Positions 13,637 through 24,834 of a stretch of DNA of 64,000 nt are shown here, piece after piece. Position 1 is the stretch's first letter; each line of letters begins with the position of its first letter. Below the pieces are notes generated by a model. The model was not told where the DNA came from. It did not search any database and worked only from the letters and a program-made list of their open reading frames with translations. The translations under genes and the position numbers were made by a program. The DNA comes from Arabidopsis thaliana (taxonomy: Eukaryota; Streptophyta; Magnoliopsida; Brassicales; Brassicaceae). Location: the NCBI RefSeq assembly GCF_000001735.4, contig NC_003074.8:1736101-1800100 (forward strand). The letters are read 5' to 3'.

Positions 13637-15305
13637 TGAATATGATGATCAAGAGCTACCTGATCTGATTCTATGTAAATTGTCTTCTCTTTTTCTATGT
13701 CCTTGTGATAATTCATTGATTGTGTCTTAAATGTAGTTAATAATCAATCTTTCTCCACAATTATCATTCTTATTGCCCTCTCTTCATCTTCTAGCTAATT
13801 TAATCATATGGGGTGTTTTTTTGTTGTTGTGATGACTGTGTCAGTTAATAAATTCCAAATACAAAATAACCAGATTCGACTTTGTATCATGTTCTTCGTA
13901 AAATCGTCATAAGAAATTATGAAAGAATGGAAAAAGGAATACTAAATCCTCTCCAGAAAAAATGACTATCTTTTAAGAGCTTTTTGGATTAATCCAAATT
14001 AATCACTAGACATTCGTAAATGTCACATTTTTGCCACCATAATGACAGAAAAAATTTGGAGTGAATAATACTCAAGGCTTAAGAGTTAAGACGAAAAATT
14101 GAAACAAATATAATATATAGATCATTTAACTTTACGTTTAAATTTTGAGCAAAAAAGTTCGATCATTTAACGAGATCCATTCAAAGTAAAACAACTAAAA
14201 AAAACAAAGATTTGAAGCCAGCTATAGAATAAAAAAAACTTTATATGATTGATATTATTTGCATGGAGGGGAGGTCCTTGTTTAGTTCGTCCTCTCACAT
14301 AATGCTGCAGTTGTTGTACAAAAGGTACATTTACGAGTACTTTTATTCTTCTCTTTCTATCTTCCTTTGCCTTTGAGGCTTTTCTTGGTTCATATACTCT
14401 TACTTTTACTGCCAATTATTACCCAAAATATTCCCTTTAATTTAATTAAATGGTTGTATGTCTAGTGATCTCTTAGTGGTGCCCTGCATAACTCATGATT
14501 TGTGAATGTGTCGGTCTACAAGATTCGATCACCACAAATAAAATAACAATCACTCACAATACATAGAAAAAAGAACTAACAACTTGGCTTTAATTACACT
14601 TTCTTGACGCAGCTAGTTTTGATGATTAATGCATATACATAGTGCTTCGTACTTTTCGAAGAGTGCTTAACGATGACAAATAAATACTTGTGGACAGTAG
14701 TAACCTCATATTCTGTATACAAAAGAGAAATTCTTAGTTTGATTTGCCAAAAAAAAAAAAAAAAAAAAAAAACTAAGAATCGTGAAAAGGTGATTGGAGT
14801 ACTATGTTGGAAGACTCCTTAATGGTCATCAGTACTCATCGGTCTATATTAATTGACTAAATTAGAGTAATGAGTACCATCTATTTGCACCCCCACATGG
14901 ATCTCCACCCCCATATTGTTTAACAAGGATCAATGTTGCAACCCAAAATAATACAAGGAACAAAACCAAAACTAGAAACTATTATCGATAATGTAAAGAT
15001 GGAGAAAATATTATTTCTAGTTCATTTTCACATATATGCTAAGGATTACATTATGTTTTTAACCGTTGTTTTATATATATAATTAATAGATTATAAACTA
15101 AGTAGTAAAGTTATTTTAGATATTTGTTTAAAAACCAACATTGAAAATATAAAATGATAGTTTTGTGAAAATAAATAAAATTTTAAAACGACATTGAATA
15201 TATAAAAAAGAGAGAAATAAATTATTCGGCATTAGAACAACATAAAAAACGAATATTGATTAAATAGTTAACTTTAAATCCATGAAATACATAGAGAATA
15301 CATAT
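13637..15305. other. Intergenic, no supported gene
   Basis: AT-rich spacer with a run of about 24 A at 14749-14771. A minus-strand frame at 14167-14415 begins with a Lys/Arg-rich stretch but has no family signature, and I do not call it. Confidence 0.45.
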
Positions 15306-15554
15306 CTAGGGTTGTTGGTAGTAAAAGTTGTTATCATCCATCAAAGGATGACTTATTTCCTTAGAATGATTCATCATATGATCATCCAGCCATTCCTCAT
15401 GTTGATTCTGAATTTGACTCGGATTGTAAATTCCATCTTGAACCAAAATCGGATATCCAAACTGTTGTTGATATTGATATTGATTATGACTAAGATGATT
15501 AAAATTTGGATTCTGATCATAAACACCAAATGGATTTATCACTAGAGAATAACT
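15306..15554 (-). other. Untranslated tail frame of AGL45 beyond its stop
   Basis: In the same frame as the AGL45 second exon, directly after its TAA, the sequence stays open to 15306. It encodes a Gln/Asn/Tyr-rich segment (NQYQYQQQFGYP, then EEWLDDHMMNHS). Such tails are normal at the C-terminus of M-gamma MADS proteins such as PHERES1. It looks like former or conditionally read coding sequence. Confidence 0.5.
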
Positions 15555-16255
15555 TTACTGGTCAGCATCACTAGATAGAAAATTACTGGAGAAGATATTA
15601 ACCTGATTTGGTCGCTGGATTGAAGAGATAATAGGCTTCAAAGACGAGAAATCATTGATTAGTCAAGGAGAGTTGAAAACATCGAGATAATTGGAAAGGA
15701 ATAAGAACTCACTTCAACAACAGATGTTGGTGTCATGGCATTTGTAGCTCCCGAAGATTCTCCAGGTTCAATATGTGATTGATTTATGGTTTTGTTTTTG
15801 TGGTGATAAAGTTCTTTAAGATATTGATCAATGTACTTACACAAATCTTCACGGTTTCTATCAGTCAAATTAAGCTTCTCCCCTTTTCCACTAAGAAGTT
15901 GGAACATGGCTTCTTTCATCGTCCTCTCCGCATTATCGATCATCTTTTTGTTGTTACTCTCCATAGTTTTTGAGATGTTTTGTCTGATAAAACCTTCGTG
16001 GCTCACCATTTTCTTCTCTTGCTCCAACTTTGTCAACATCTCAAAATTTTCCATTACATTTTTAACTTCTGAATTCGATGGCCAGACTTCAGGGTTTGAG
16101 TTGAACGGACTATAAATCACTGCACATGCTTCGATTCCGCAGAGAACGGAAAGCTCGTGGATTTTTTTCACAAGCCCTTTCTTTCTCTTATTGAATGTTG
16201 CTTTTCTCATTGACTCATTGGTGATGTAAGATAGGTTTAGCTTCTTCCTCGTCAT
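15555..16255 (-). CDS. AGL45: Type I (M-gamma) MADS-box protein
   Basis: Exon 1 (16255-15713) carries 181 codons and ends at a GTGAGT donor. The best acceptor (minus-strand TTTGAAG then CCT) opens exon 2 at 15635, which stays in frame for 26 codons to TAA at 15557-15555, giving 207 residues. Residues 1-60 are a MADS domain of the type I class (NESMRKATFNKRKKGL, then CGIEACAVIYSP), followed by a predicted helical region. M-gamma factors are DNA-binding dimers mostly active in the female gametophyte and endosperm. The symbol is recalled from locus order. Every alternative acceptor near 15540-15600 leads straight to a stop in this phase, so the long tail frame downstream is not reached. Confidence 0.75.
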
Positions 16256-17184
16256 GGTAATGACAACAATAAAAAGGAATTTGTATGTCTAGTATCAAAT
16301 ATGTTTTGTATTGTTGTATGTTGTGTATTGTTTTTATCATGAGTTTGTTTATATGGAACAATCAACTGTTCAAGTGATGATCTCACAAATAGCTGGCAAT
16401 TAAAAATATTGTAATTAAATGCACCAAAGTTCTTAATTAATATGAAATAATGCATAGTTATGCCACTTGGTACAAATAACAAAAATTATTGGCCAAAGTT
16501 TTTGAGTTGGCTACATCAAGATTACATCATAAATTCTGGTTATGAATGAATAATATGAGAACAATAAAAGAACTTTCCATTTAGATGATGAAGATATATA
16601 TATTGTAATTAAATTTAGAGATTGTTTTCTATGTAAGTATGTACATCAAAATACAAATTATAAATATTTATTATTTTAGTTTGAATAACAGCTAATATGT
16701 ACATTCAATAAAATTATTTACCTTTCGTGGACAATAGGACTAATAACTAGATTTAGAAAATGTATTCAATACATTGCATCTTCTCTAATGATTTATATTT
16801 GGATATGATAAAATACTTTTTGGTATTCAACTAATTTTACAGGTTGTCAAGTATATTACGTAAGATTTTGTAAAAAAAAAATTATTCTTTTAAATAAGAT
16901 TTACTAGTACTAAAGGTATTTAACTGGTTGTAAACTTGTAGTGTTCTAGTAATATTGAAAATAAACATATTCTTCGTAAAAAATGATCAAACATTCTCAG
17001 ATATATGAATGATCAAATCCAAAAAGAGATATGTTTATATCCAACATGTATATATCATAATTAAAAAAGTTTTAATATAATCCATCGTTTCAATACTTTT
17101 AAGAATTAAGATATCGAGATTAGTGACATCATATGATCTCTTCATAACTTTCGTAGATTGGATAAGTAAAAACAAACCCGTTAT
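16256..17184. other. Intergenic between AGL45 and APC11 (divergent)
   Basis: Very AT-rich spacer holding the AGL45 promoter on its left and the APC11 promoter on its right. No coding frame is supported. Confidence 0.45.
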
Positions 17185-17209
17185 TTGGGCTTTTAATCTT
17201 AAAGCCCAA
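17185..17209 (+). promoter_or_regulatory. Perfect inverted pair of site II (TGGGCT/AGCCCA) elements
   Basis: TTGGGCTTT at 17185-17193 and AAAGCCCAA at 17201-17209 form a perfect inverted repeat around a 7-base spacer, just upstream of the APC11 leader. TGGGCY site II elements are known TCP-factor sites in genes for growth and the cell cycle, which fits an APC/C subunit. A further GGGCC follows at 17220. Confidence 0.55.
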
Positions 17210-17860
17210 TTTATTTCTCGGGCCAAAATCAATGAAACACGTCCGTCTCTTTTTCTCCTTCGTTTCGTTTCGTCACGCTCTTTCCCAAGTCCGATCCTCT
17301 CGCCATTGCCAGCAAAATTTCTTTCCCGGTTAAGAATTTTTCTATTTCGATTTCATCGTTCGGCTACACCATCGATCTTCACACTTATTTTTTAGGTATG
17401 TTCTTGTTGATCTTGTTTTTCGGACTTTGTAATGTGGTACCAGTTTTAGATAATTAGTTCTTGATAATTACGCTCAAATTCCGTTGCTTGGCACTGATTT
17501 ATTCTGCGTTCGGTACTGATGATCGTTCTTCATTCTCATTCCGATGATTCTGTGGAGTTCACTGATCTAAGTTTGATTTTGGCATACCAGTTGTTCGATT
17601 AAATGCCTGAAAGAGAAAACATTCAATTCGTAAATTTCATATTTTGTCTTTGTTTTGGTTTATGATATTTTTATCTAATCTTAAGGCTTAACTTTCAAAT
17701 ACGTCTTGTATACGTGTTGCACAGAAGAGTTATACCTTGAGTTTTTGTTTGTGTAGTCTTTTGTTAGTAGTCTCTAATTTTACGAGTCTGTAACCATCTT
17801 TAGGCTTATAACAGGGTTTTTGAAACTGATTGAAGGTTTTTATTTATCCAGGAGGAAGCT

Positions 17861-18702
17861 ATGAAAGTCAAGATCTTGCGTATCCTTTTGTTGCTTCATC
17901 TCTTCTTAGCTTTTTTGGGGGAAAGTTTATATTAGGTTAAGTGATAAATCATCCCAGGACTTTTGATGGTGATCATCTGATATGATAATAAACATCTTAA
18001 GTCTGTTTATCGTGTATTAGCTTTACCGAGTTAGATTCCCAGCTTGATGATTCATAATAACTTTTTGCATCTTCCATTGGTTTATTTAATAGACTAGGTT
18101 TGTTCAAAATGCCTGCATTTCGCTTTGTTGCACAAGTAAAAGAAGAAAAACGAAATTGTTGCTCTTGACTTTCTATGCTACTTCTGTCCTGCATACCCAA
18201 AAAAAAAACAGAGTAGGTTCCTCGTCCCTTTAGCTTTAACACATGAGCTCTTACAATGCGGAGTTTCTATTGTTGTAACTGATTGTTTCTCCCTGGAATA
18301 GATGGCATGCAGTTGCTTCATGGACATGGGATGCTCAAGACGAAACATGTGGGATATGTCGGATGGCTTTTGATGGTTGTTGTCCTGATTGCAAACTTCC
18401 TGGAGATGATTGCCCTCTAAGTAAAGTTCTCTTCTTTCATGTCTTCGCTTTTATATATGTTGCTTAGAACACCCACTATTTCTCTTGCTTACGGAAACAT
18501 TGCTAAACATTTACTTATGGTAATAACTCAAAACAAAACTGCATGCCTTAGACCTTATCTGTTTTGGTGTTTTGGTGTTTGGGCAGTTTGGGGAGCCTGC
18601 AACCACGCGTTTCATCTTCACTGTATATTGAAATGGGTGAATTCGCAGACGAGCCAAGCTCATTGCCCAATGTGCAGAAGAGAATGGCAGTTCAAAGAGT
18701 AA
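17861..18702 (+). CDS. APC11: Anaphase-promoting complex RING subunit APC11
   Basis: Three coding exons give an 84-residue RING-H2 protein: 17861 to 17879/17880, 18301/18302 to 18420, and 18587-18702. It opens with MKVKILRWHAVASWTW, as in APC11 of other eukaryotes. The zinc ligands are visible: Cys23, Cys26, the inserted Cys33/34/37/44 group, Cys51, His53, His56, His58, Cys59, Cys73 and Cys76. With APC2 it forms the catalytic core of the APC/C ubiquitin ligase in the nucleus. A leader intron lies upstream (about 17396-17851). The first coding intron starts GTATCCTTT, a U12-type donor, but the frame is kept only if the intron ends at TA (18300) or, equivalently, starts at TA and ends at AG. 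Canonical GT-AG use would shift the frame. Confidence 0.92.
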
Positions 18703-19279
18703 GCAAGTTATGAGGAGGATTAGTCTGCAGCTCTCGTCATAGGGGATGTTTTGGAATGATCTCGTGTAGTTGTATTTGGACCGTTAGTGTTGAGTATGAT
18801 CATCTGCTGAAACGCAAGATAGAGCTTTAGTAATGTTTTTGAAGCTTGTCCTTGGTTTGATTGCTTGGACAAAGTAGAGATCAAGCAACTTTTTGTGAGC
18901 TTCATCATCTATATGGTCTTTGTTTGTAGTTAATACTTTTTTTTTTTTTTTTGTATCACGTCGCCTTTGAATTGGTTAATATATGATTGGTTCTTAGTTA
19001 ATTTTTCATTACTATATTAAAACGAAAAACAATATACATTTTGAATTTACGTTGATGAATCGACCGTTTGGTTAGTGACTCATAATTTTCAGTTCAAAAT
19101 AAATTCTATAGTCAAATTCAGTTGAATTTTTTCTTTTTTTAATCACAAGAGATACATTCATTAGTATGAGTCTATACTAATCTGCAGAAGGAAAGTCCCT
19201 AAAGTCTAAACATTCAATTGATTTAATTCGATGATTGAAATAAGATATAGTATTAAGTAGTCATATCAAAATTGAGTTA
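18703..19279. other. APC11 3' UTR and spacer
   Basis: 3' UTR sequence to about 18930, ending in T-rich DNA with a run of about 16 T near 18938-18953, then AT-rich spacer. No coding frame. Confidence 0.45.
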
Positions 19280-19700
19280 TAAGTTATAACAACCGGTGGG
19301 TGTGAGTACGCAGTGATCCTCGTGGGTATCGCTAATGGTGCCAAGTAATGGGGCCAATTTATTGGTGATGAAATGATAGCGTAAGGTATAAGGTATAATG
19401 GTTAATGGTGGTCCTGTGATCCACCAAGGCAACACAATTTCCAATTTATTGTAATAAACCAACTATATTTTTAAAAAATCTTCACACAAAGTACAAACCA
19501 ACGCTCTCTTCTTTTATATCAACACAACATTTATATAACAATGCAAACACAACAGTGATGATTAATTAAATTACTTGAAACATAAAAACTCTGATGAAAG
19601 AAAAAGAAACGCTGAATCAGTCACAAAGATAGGAGAACACGACGGAACAGCTGTTCCTGCACAATAAACAACAAATGTAAGTAAAGTTAAAAAGTTTGGT
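19280..19700. repeat. 3' copy of the RCI2 tandem-duplication flank (unit A)
   Basis: This stretch aligns by eye with 21300-21680. Shared blocks include ACAACCGGTGG, TGGTGATGA, TAATGGTGGTCC, and the run GATAGGAGAACACGACGG against GGGAGAAGAGCACGACGA. It covers the last untranslated exon and downstream DNA of RCI2A. Confidence 0.65.
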
Positions 19701-20094
19701 CATTAACTAGATATTTATCTCTATCCACATTAGAGTCTTATTACTCTCTTTTGTGTCAGAAATTTCTCATAATCTTATCTTATTAATAAGTAGATATTTA
19801 TCTCTATCTGTACACATTAATTATGTGGTTTGAACAATATCTTAATTTATTATCATAATAATATTTATAACTTGAAACCATGTTTTCATAGCATAATTTT
19901 CGTTTGCTTTAAACCAAATTATCCGAATTAACATGATCTGAAATGTGTAGGTTTACCAAACATTTACTTAAACTTTCCCAATGAAAAAGCTTCATACAAG
20001 AAAACTATATCAAAAATGACTCTGAGAGTGAGCCAAAGGGTAAAGAGAGAGAGAGAGAGAGAGAGCTTACAAGGAGATGATGATAGATGGTAAA

Positions 20095-20394
20095 TCATTT
20101 GGTGAGGACATAAATGGCGTATATGATCCCAGGAATATACCCAAGTAGCGTCAAAACCAAACATATCCAAAACTCAACCTGCAACAAAATTCATAATTTC
20201 AACTTTTAATTTCTAGTGTGGATAAATGTAAAAAAAGAACCATATTTGACTAAAGTATAAGATTAATTAACCAAAATAAAACTCAGTCTAAATATGAGAG
20301 GAAAGATAAATACCCCGCAACCAAATCTGAGAAAGACACCGAGTGGAGGCAAGAGGATGGCGATAATAATATCAACGAAAGTAGCTGTACTCAT
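20095..20394 (-). CDS. RCI2A: Low-temperature and salt-responsive membrane peptide RCI2A
   Basis: Two exons (20394-20314 and 20178-20095) encode 54 residues beginning MSTATFVDIIIAILLPPLGV. This is the PMP3/RCI2 family: two hydrophobic helices, FGCG at the turn, and a short C-terminal YVLTK. These peptides sit in the plasma membrane and help limit sodium uptake and membrane depolarisation under stress. The coding intron splits after Gly27 (GCG then VEF), exactly as in RCI2B. A second intron lies in the 3' UTR (about 20070-19657), next to a GA microsatellite. A TATA-like box lies near 20497-20503 (minus strand). A DRE core at 20898 fits cold and drought induction. Confidence 0.95.
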
Positions 20395-21299
20395 TTTTCT
20401 AAGCTCTTTGAAAGTTTCTGAGAAAATATTATAAAAGCTTCAAATTGTGTTTTTTATCTTCTTTACTCTATCTTCTTCTTGTGATATATCTCTCACATTA
20501 TATAGAGACCAACTTTTTAGATATTTTTGAGCCACGTATTGCCTTACCCTTTTTATTTTATTTGTTTCCTTTACCTTTAAGCTAAATGAGGACTTTGTTT
20601 TTCTTTTCTTTTTTCTACATACAAGGCGAAAGGGATATTTTTTTGGCAAGATAGGTACTTAATCTTTCGTAACCACTACTAATTAGCATTAGGAGCATCC
20701 GTTACGTGTTGAAAAAATGTAAGGAAATAAATAGCATTTTTAGTAATTATTATTATGCTATGTTGCCTTCCCCATATATCATCATCTTTCTTTGTGCGTC
20801 ACAGGTCCGTACCCGTGTGATATCGACGATAATACATGTATTTATCAATTTCAAATTTTATACGTCAAAAGTTTATCGTAAGTGGTTACGTAACTTAACC
20901 GACTACAACATATTAGATAGATAGTTTTTTTTGGGTCAAAACATATATTAGATAGATAAAACTTTGATGTATATATCTTTTCATGCGTAAATATGATAAT
21001 TATTCACATTCCACATAGTATGTTTTGTTTTGATATCAACAGTAATCTAGATCAAAATCCGATCCCACTGATCTCCGGATATATACGTGTTGTTTGCCTC
21101 CTGACAATTTCTTTCCTTTGTATCCGTCTCCGATAATTAAGTATTCATCAAATTTAGGTAATCTTTTAAGTTTGAAAAACTCTATTTCTTCACTAGTGTT
21201 TTTCCAAAAATAAAGATATGACCTTAATTAATTGTATAGTCGATTCAACTGATTCATGTCAACTATTAGATGACAAAAACGTATATTATCAACATTGGG
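20395..21299. other. RCI2A promoter region
   Basis: AT-rich promoter DNA with an ACGT core in GCCACGTA near 20531 and a DRE core further up. No coding frame is supported, although a plus-strand frame of 72 codons (20706-20924) exists by chance. Confidence 0.45.
20898..20903. promoter_or_regulatory. DRE/CRT core ACCGAC
   Basis: ACCGAC matches the RCCGAC core bound by CBF/DREB factors. It lies about 500 bases upstream of the RCI2A start. Single cores occur by chance, so this rests mainly on the known cold response of the gene. Confidence 0.35.
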
Positions 21300-21680
21300 T
21301 TATTAACAACCGGTGGGGATGATTCTCTTGTATTTCTCATGGACCACGTGAGTACTTATGGTGCAAATTTGTTGGTGATGAGACGAGACATGTGACCATG
21401 GATTTATATAACGTTGGTTTTAAATTTTTTTAATGGTGGTCCGGAATCCAAACCTGCTCATTGCAACATTTTACCAATTGTACAAATTAAACGAAATAAA
21501 TAAATTCCTCACATAAACCAACGATTTTTTCTTGATATCAGCAGAAAGTATACAATAATGCAAATACAACAATGAGAATACAATTGCTCATAACATAAAA
21601 TAAATGATGAATCAGTCCCAAAGGGAGAAGAGCACGACGAAACAGCTGTTCTTCCTACACAAATAACAAATGTAAAGTTA
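21300..21680. repeat. 3' copy of the RCI2 tandem-duplication flank (unit B)
   Basis: Homologous by eye to 19280-19700: AACAACCGGTGGGG, GGTGATGAGACG, TAATGGTGGTCC, and an AACAGCTGTTC block in the last untranslated exon. It lies downstream of RCI2B. Confidence 0.65.
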
Positions 21681-22078
21681 AAACTTTGGTCAATTCCTTT
21701 TACTAATAAAAATGTAAATCAAAATGATAAAATCTTATAGTGTTATTTTAACCTTTTTTTTTTAATTGATAATTATTCGATAATTTTCTGAAAATGTTAC
21801 AAAGTGAATCGTTATAACAATATCTCACTAAAAATGTGGTTCACCTAACATTAATTTATTTTTCTTTTTATTTAATTTTATTAAGAAGATATTCGTAATT
21901 TCTTTGTGGAAAACATATATAGTTAATCAAAGATATTTCATCTTAAATCTCGTTCTATATTCATCACAGCTACGCATGTATGTTTGTATGATTAGATTAA
22001 TATACATTGAGGGGGAGAGATCGTGGAGAAAGAGAGCTTACGAGGAGCAAGAGGAAAGAACAGAGGAGATAGGAAAAA

Positions 22079-22352
22079 TCACTTGGTGATGATATAAAGA
22101 GCGTAAAGGATTCCGGGAAGATAACCAAACAGCGTCAAAATCAAACATATCCAAAACTCAACCTGCAAAAAAAGAAAAGTCAAAAATCTGAAAATTCGAG
22201 TAATTATGAGATTTTTTTAAAAAAGAAACTCTTTCTAATGAAAAGAAGCAGTAAAAATGCAAATAGTGTACCTTGCAACCAAATTTGAGAAAGACGCCGA
22301 GAGGAGGCAAGATGATAGCAAGAATAATCTCTACGAAAGTGGCTGTACTCAT
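22079..22352 (-). CDS. RCI2B: Low-temperature and salt-responsive membrane peptide RCI2B
   Basis: Two exons (22352-22272 and 22162-22079) encode 54 residues starting MSTATFVEIILAIILPPLGV and ending YALYIITK. It differs from RCI2A mainly by conservative changes in the helices and by CK in place of CG at the turn. Intron position and a 3' UTR intron (about 22041-21655) match RCI2A. With the duplicated 3' flank this shows a direct tandem duplication. A TATA run lies near 22436-22446 and a G-box at 22479-22486, fitting the known induction by ABA, cold and dehydration. Confidence 0.95.
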
Positions 22353-24834
22353 TTTCAAGCTCTTCAAATTTCAAAGAAAATATTTATTATGCTTTAACAC
22401 TAAATCTTGATGATTATGGACTTTCTCTACTCTCCTATATATATATAGACCCGAGATCTCTATATTTTATGAGCCTATCCACGTGGTGGTTACTCTGTAA
22501 CTTCTCCCTTTCTTGTAGGAGTAATAGGTTTTATTTTTTTTTCCTTTTAAAAATTGCTTTTGGGGAAATCTAAATGATTTTAATTATATTTTCCTTTATC
22601 TTTGGGCATTATGCGGTATGTAGAACTTAATCAAACAAGTTAATCAAAGATTAAATTTAATATTCTCTATTACTAATCTAGTTTTTTCTTATGTTTTTAG
22701 TTACTCTTATCTTGAATCAAACTAAATGATTATAAATAAATAAACACTATATATCATATTCATTAATATTTAAACTAGATTTCTTTAAAATATCAGGACT
22801 GAGTCACATTATATATTTCATAAACAGTGGCATGAAATAATATAAATTCAAGGTAATTTGGAACTAAAGAAATGACCAACTATATATAGATGGCGCGCAC
22901 GATAAATAAAAATATTTAATAAGCGTCTTCGATTATGGTTAATTGGTACATAATAATTAATTTGTTAGACCAAAAACGTTAGTTGAAAGTTGTTGAAATT
23001 TGGTATTTGGTTTAGGTTTCCAGTTTGGTGATGGTATCCGATCACTTAAGCGTTAATGTGCTTTATATTTTGTCAATCAAACACTAGTGCTGTTTCTAAT
23101 GTCAAATCCCATATTTACATTTTCGTAATTGGGTAATATGCAGCTAGCAAGTTCCAAGTACTAAAGATCGATTTTTTACTTTCAAAGTTCCATTTAAGAA
23201 AATATACGTTTCTTCGGAATCTTCTATTTGTTGATGTATAGCAAACAAATGCTTTCGCTTTTCGAGAAACAAAAATAATAAAAATAATGCTTTCAAGATT
23301 AAGACCAGAATGAAAGCTTAGGTTTGACTTAAAATTCATTGTACCTGTAGGACTTGTCAGAAAGTTAAGTGGCTTAACACAGAAGCTACACGTCCCAGAA
23401 TTCATTCTCTTTTACGAATTCATCAAACCCTAAATATTTCATCAAACACCATATCGTTGTCGGTTACACGAATGTGGGCCGGGACAATCTCCGGCGTGGA
23501 GGTCGGCGAGAGGTACAAGTCTCACACCTTCCACCAACAGGCTTATGACACGTTGTCCACTCACATGCTTTCATGTCTGTCAACGCATTACCCGGCCGTC
23601 CTCTCACGTGACAAAACCCATGCTCCATAACTCCATAGAACATGGGTGCTTAATCACTTTACACTCCTTGGTTTAAATTAATTTATTGGTCGGTTTGCGT
23701 TTCAGTAACCGGTTATTAAATATTCTCAACCAAACCTAAAAGTCTGAATGGGGCATTTCCATCATTTTAAATATTTTTCAAAATTGTATATCACTTTATA
23801 TTATTTATGCTATTGATCTCAGTATGGTTAATGATTTTACAAAACTATTTTACTCGTAACTATAAATTATACAACTAATTTAATCCAGAAAATAATATTT
23901 TAATTGTTGACATTTTGATCAGACTCTTTTTCTATAATTACAAACAATACAGTTACACTTTGTACTACATTAGTGCTATATTCTGTCAAAATTTGAATTT
24001 GTTTAGTTTTCATATAGACTTTCGTTTTTTCTCGAGAAAACTAGTGTAAAGTATAATAAGCACCCAATCAATATTTTAATTTTATCGATGACAACAAAGC
24101 TTAGCTGTCTAGAAGAATAAATCTTTGGAGCAAAGCAAGAAAGTTGTAAAATAAGTGATATTTAGAAGATCGTTAGTGACTTAGTGTGAATCATGCTACT
24201 CTGGCTTCATCTGTCAGCATAATAATAGCATATGTTCTTTCTTCCTAAAGTTGCTTTCATGACACTCAACACTCCTTCATAAAAATGACCATTATTGAGT
24301 TAATTACTCTCTTTTTTCAAAACATTATTTAGTGATAAAATATTCCGGCCGACACCAACGCATAAACCGTGGCATTGAATTGACACCACAAAACTATTAA
24401 TAGATTTACTTTATATATGAAGTCCTAATCAAAGTTGTAATGTCCTTTTTATTTTGTTATAAAATAAGTGGTAATGTCGCTTGCTTTAATCTATTAGTTC
24501 TTATCCTTTCGAATTGGTCACTTCTATTCAAACTTGACTTTAATATCTTAAATTTTCAAGAATTTGTTTCCTTTATTTTGGTGTGCAAATTCGCTGGTAT
24601 TGAAATATTGTTGACAAGAAAAACTTTGCAAAAAAAAAAAAAAAAAAAAACCTGCCGACATTGGTCTTAGCATTTATCCATTCTTTAAAGTTTTTGATTG
24701 GAATTACATCTGAGCCCATTACAGGCCCATTTTCAAAAGGATCACTTCAAAGCGGGTTTATTAGATCATCTACGATATAACGGAACGTGAAACTGACATA
24801 AACTAGGTTTTGATTTTCCCTCCAAAACATCCTC
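22353..24834. other. RCI2B promoter and long intergenic stretch
   Basis: About 2.5 kb without a supported gene. Near 23455-23630 there is an islet clearly richer in GC than its surroundings (GTGGGCCGGGAC, CCCGGCCGTCC, CTCACGTGAC), with no sustained frame. A run of about 20 A lies near 24631-24650. Two site II motifs (AGCCCA 24713-24718, GGCCCA 24724-24729) stand before the PPR-like remnant. Confidence 0.45.
22479..22486. promoter_or_regulatory. G-box/ABRE palindrome upstream of RCI2B
   Basis: CCACGTGG, a perfect G-box, lies 127 bases above the RCI2B ATG and about 35 bases above its TATA run. G-boxes of this form bind ABF-type bZIP factors. Confidence 0.5.

Noticed and set aside
14167-14415. 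Minus-strand frame starting with a Lys/Arg-rich stretch
   Set aside because: Ends in low-complexity Phe-rich sequence, with no splice or promoter context. Probably chance.
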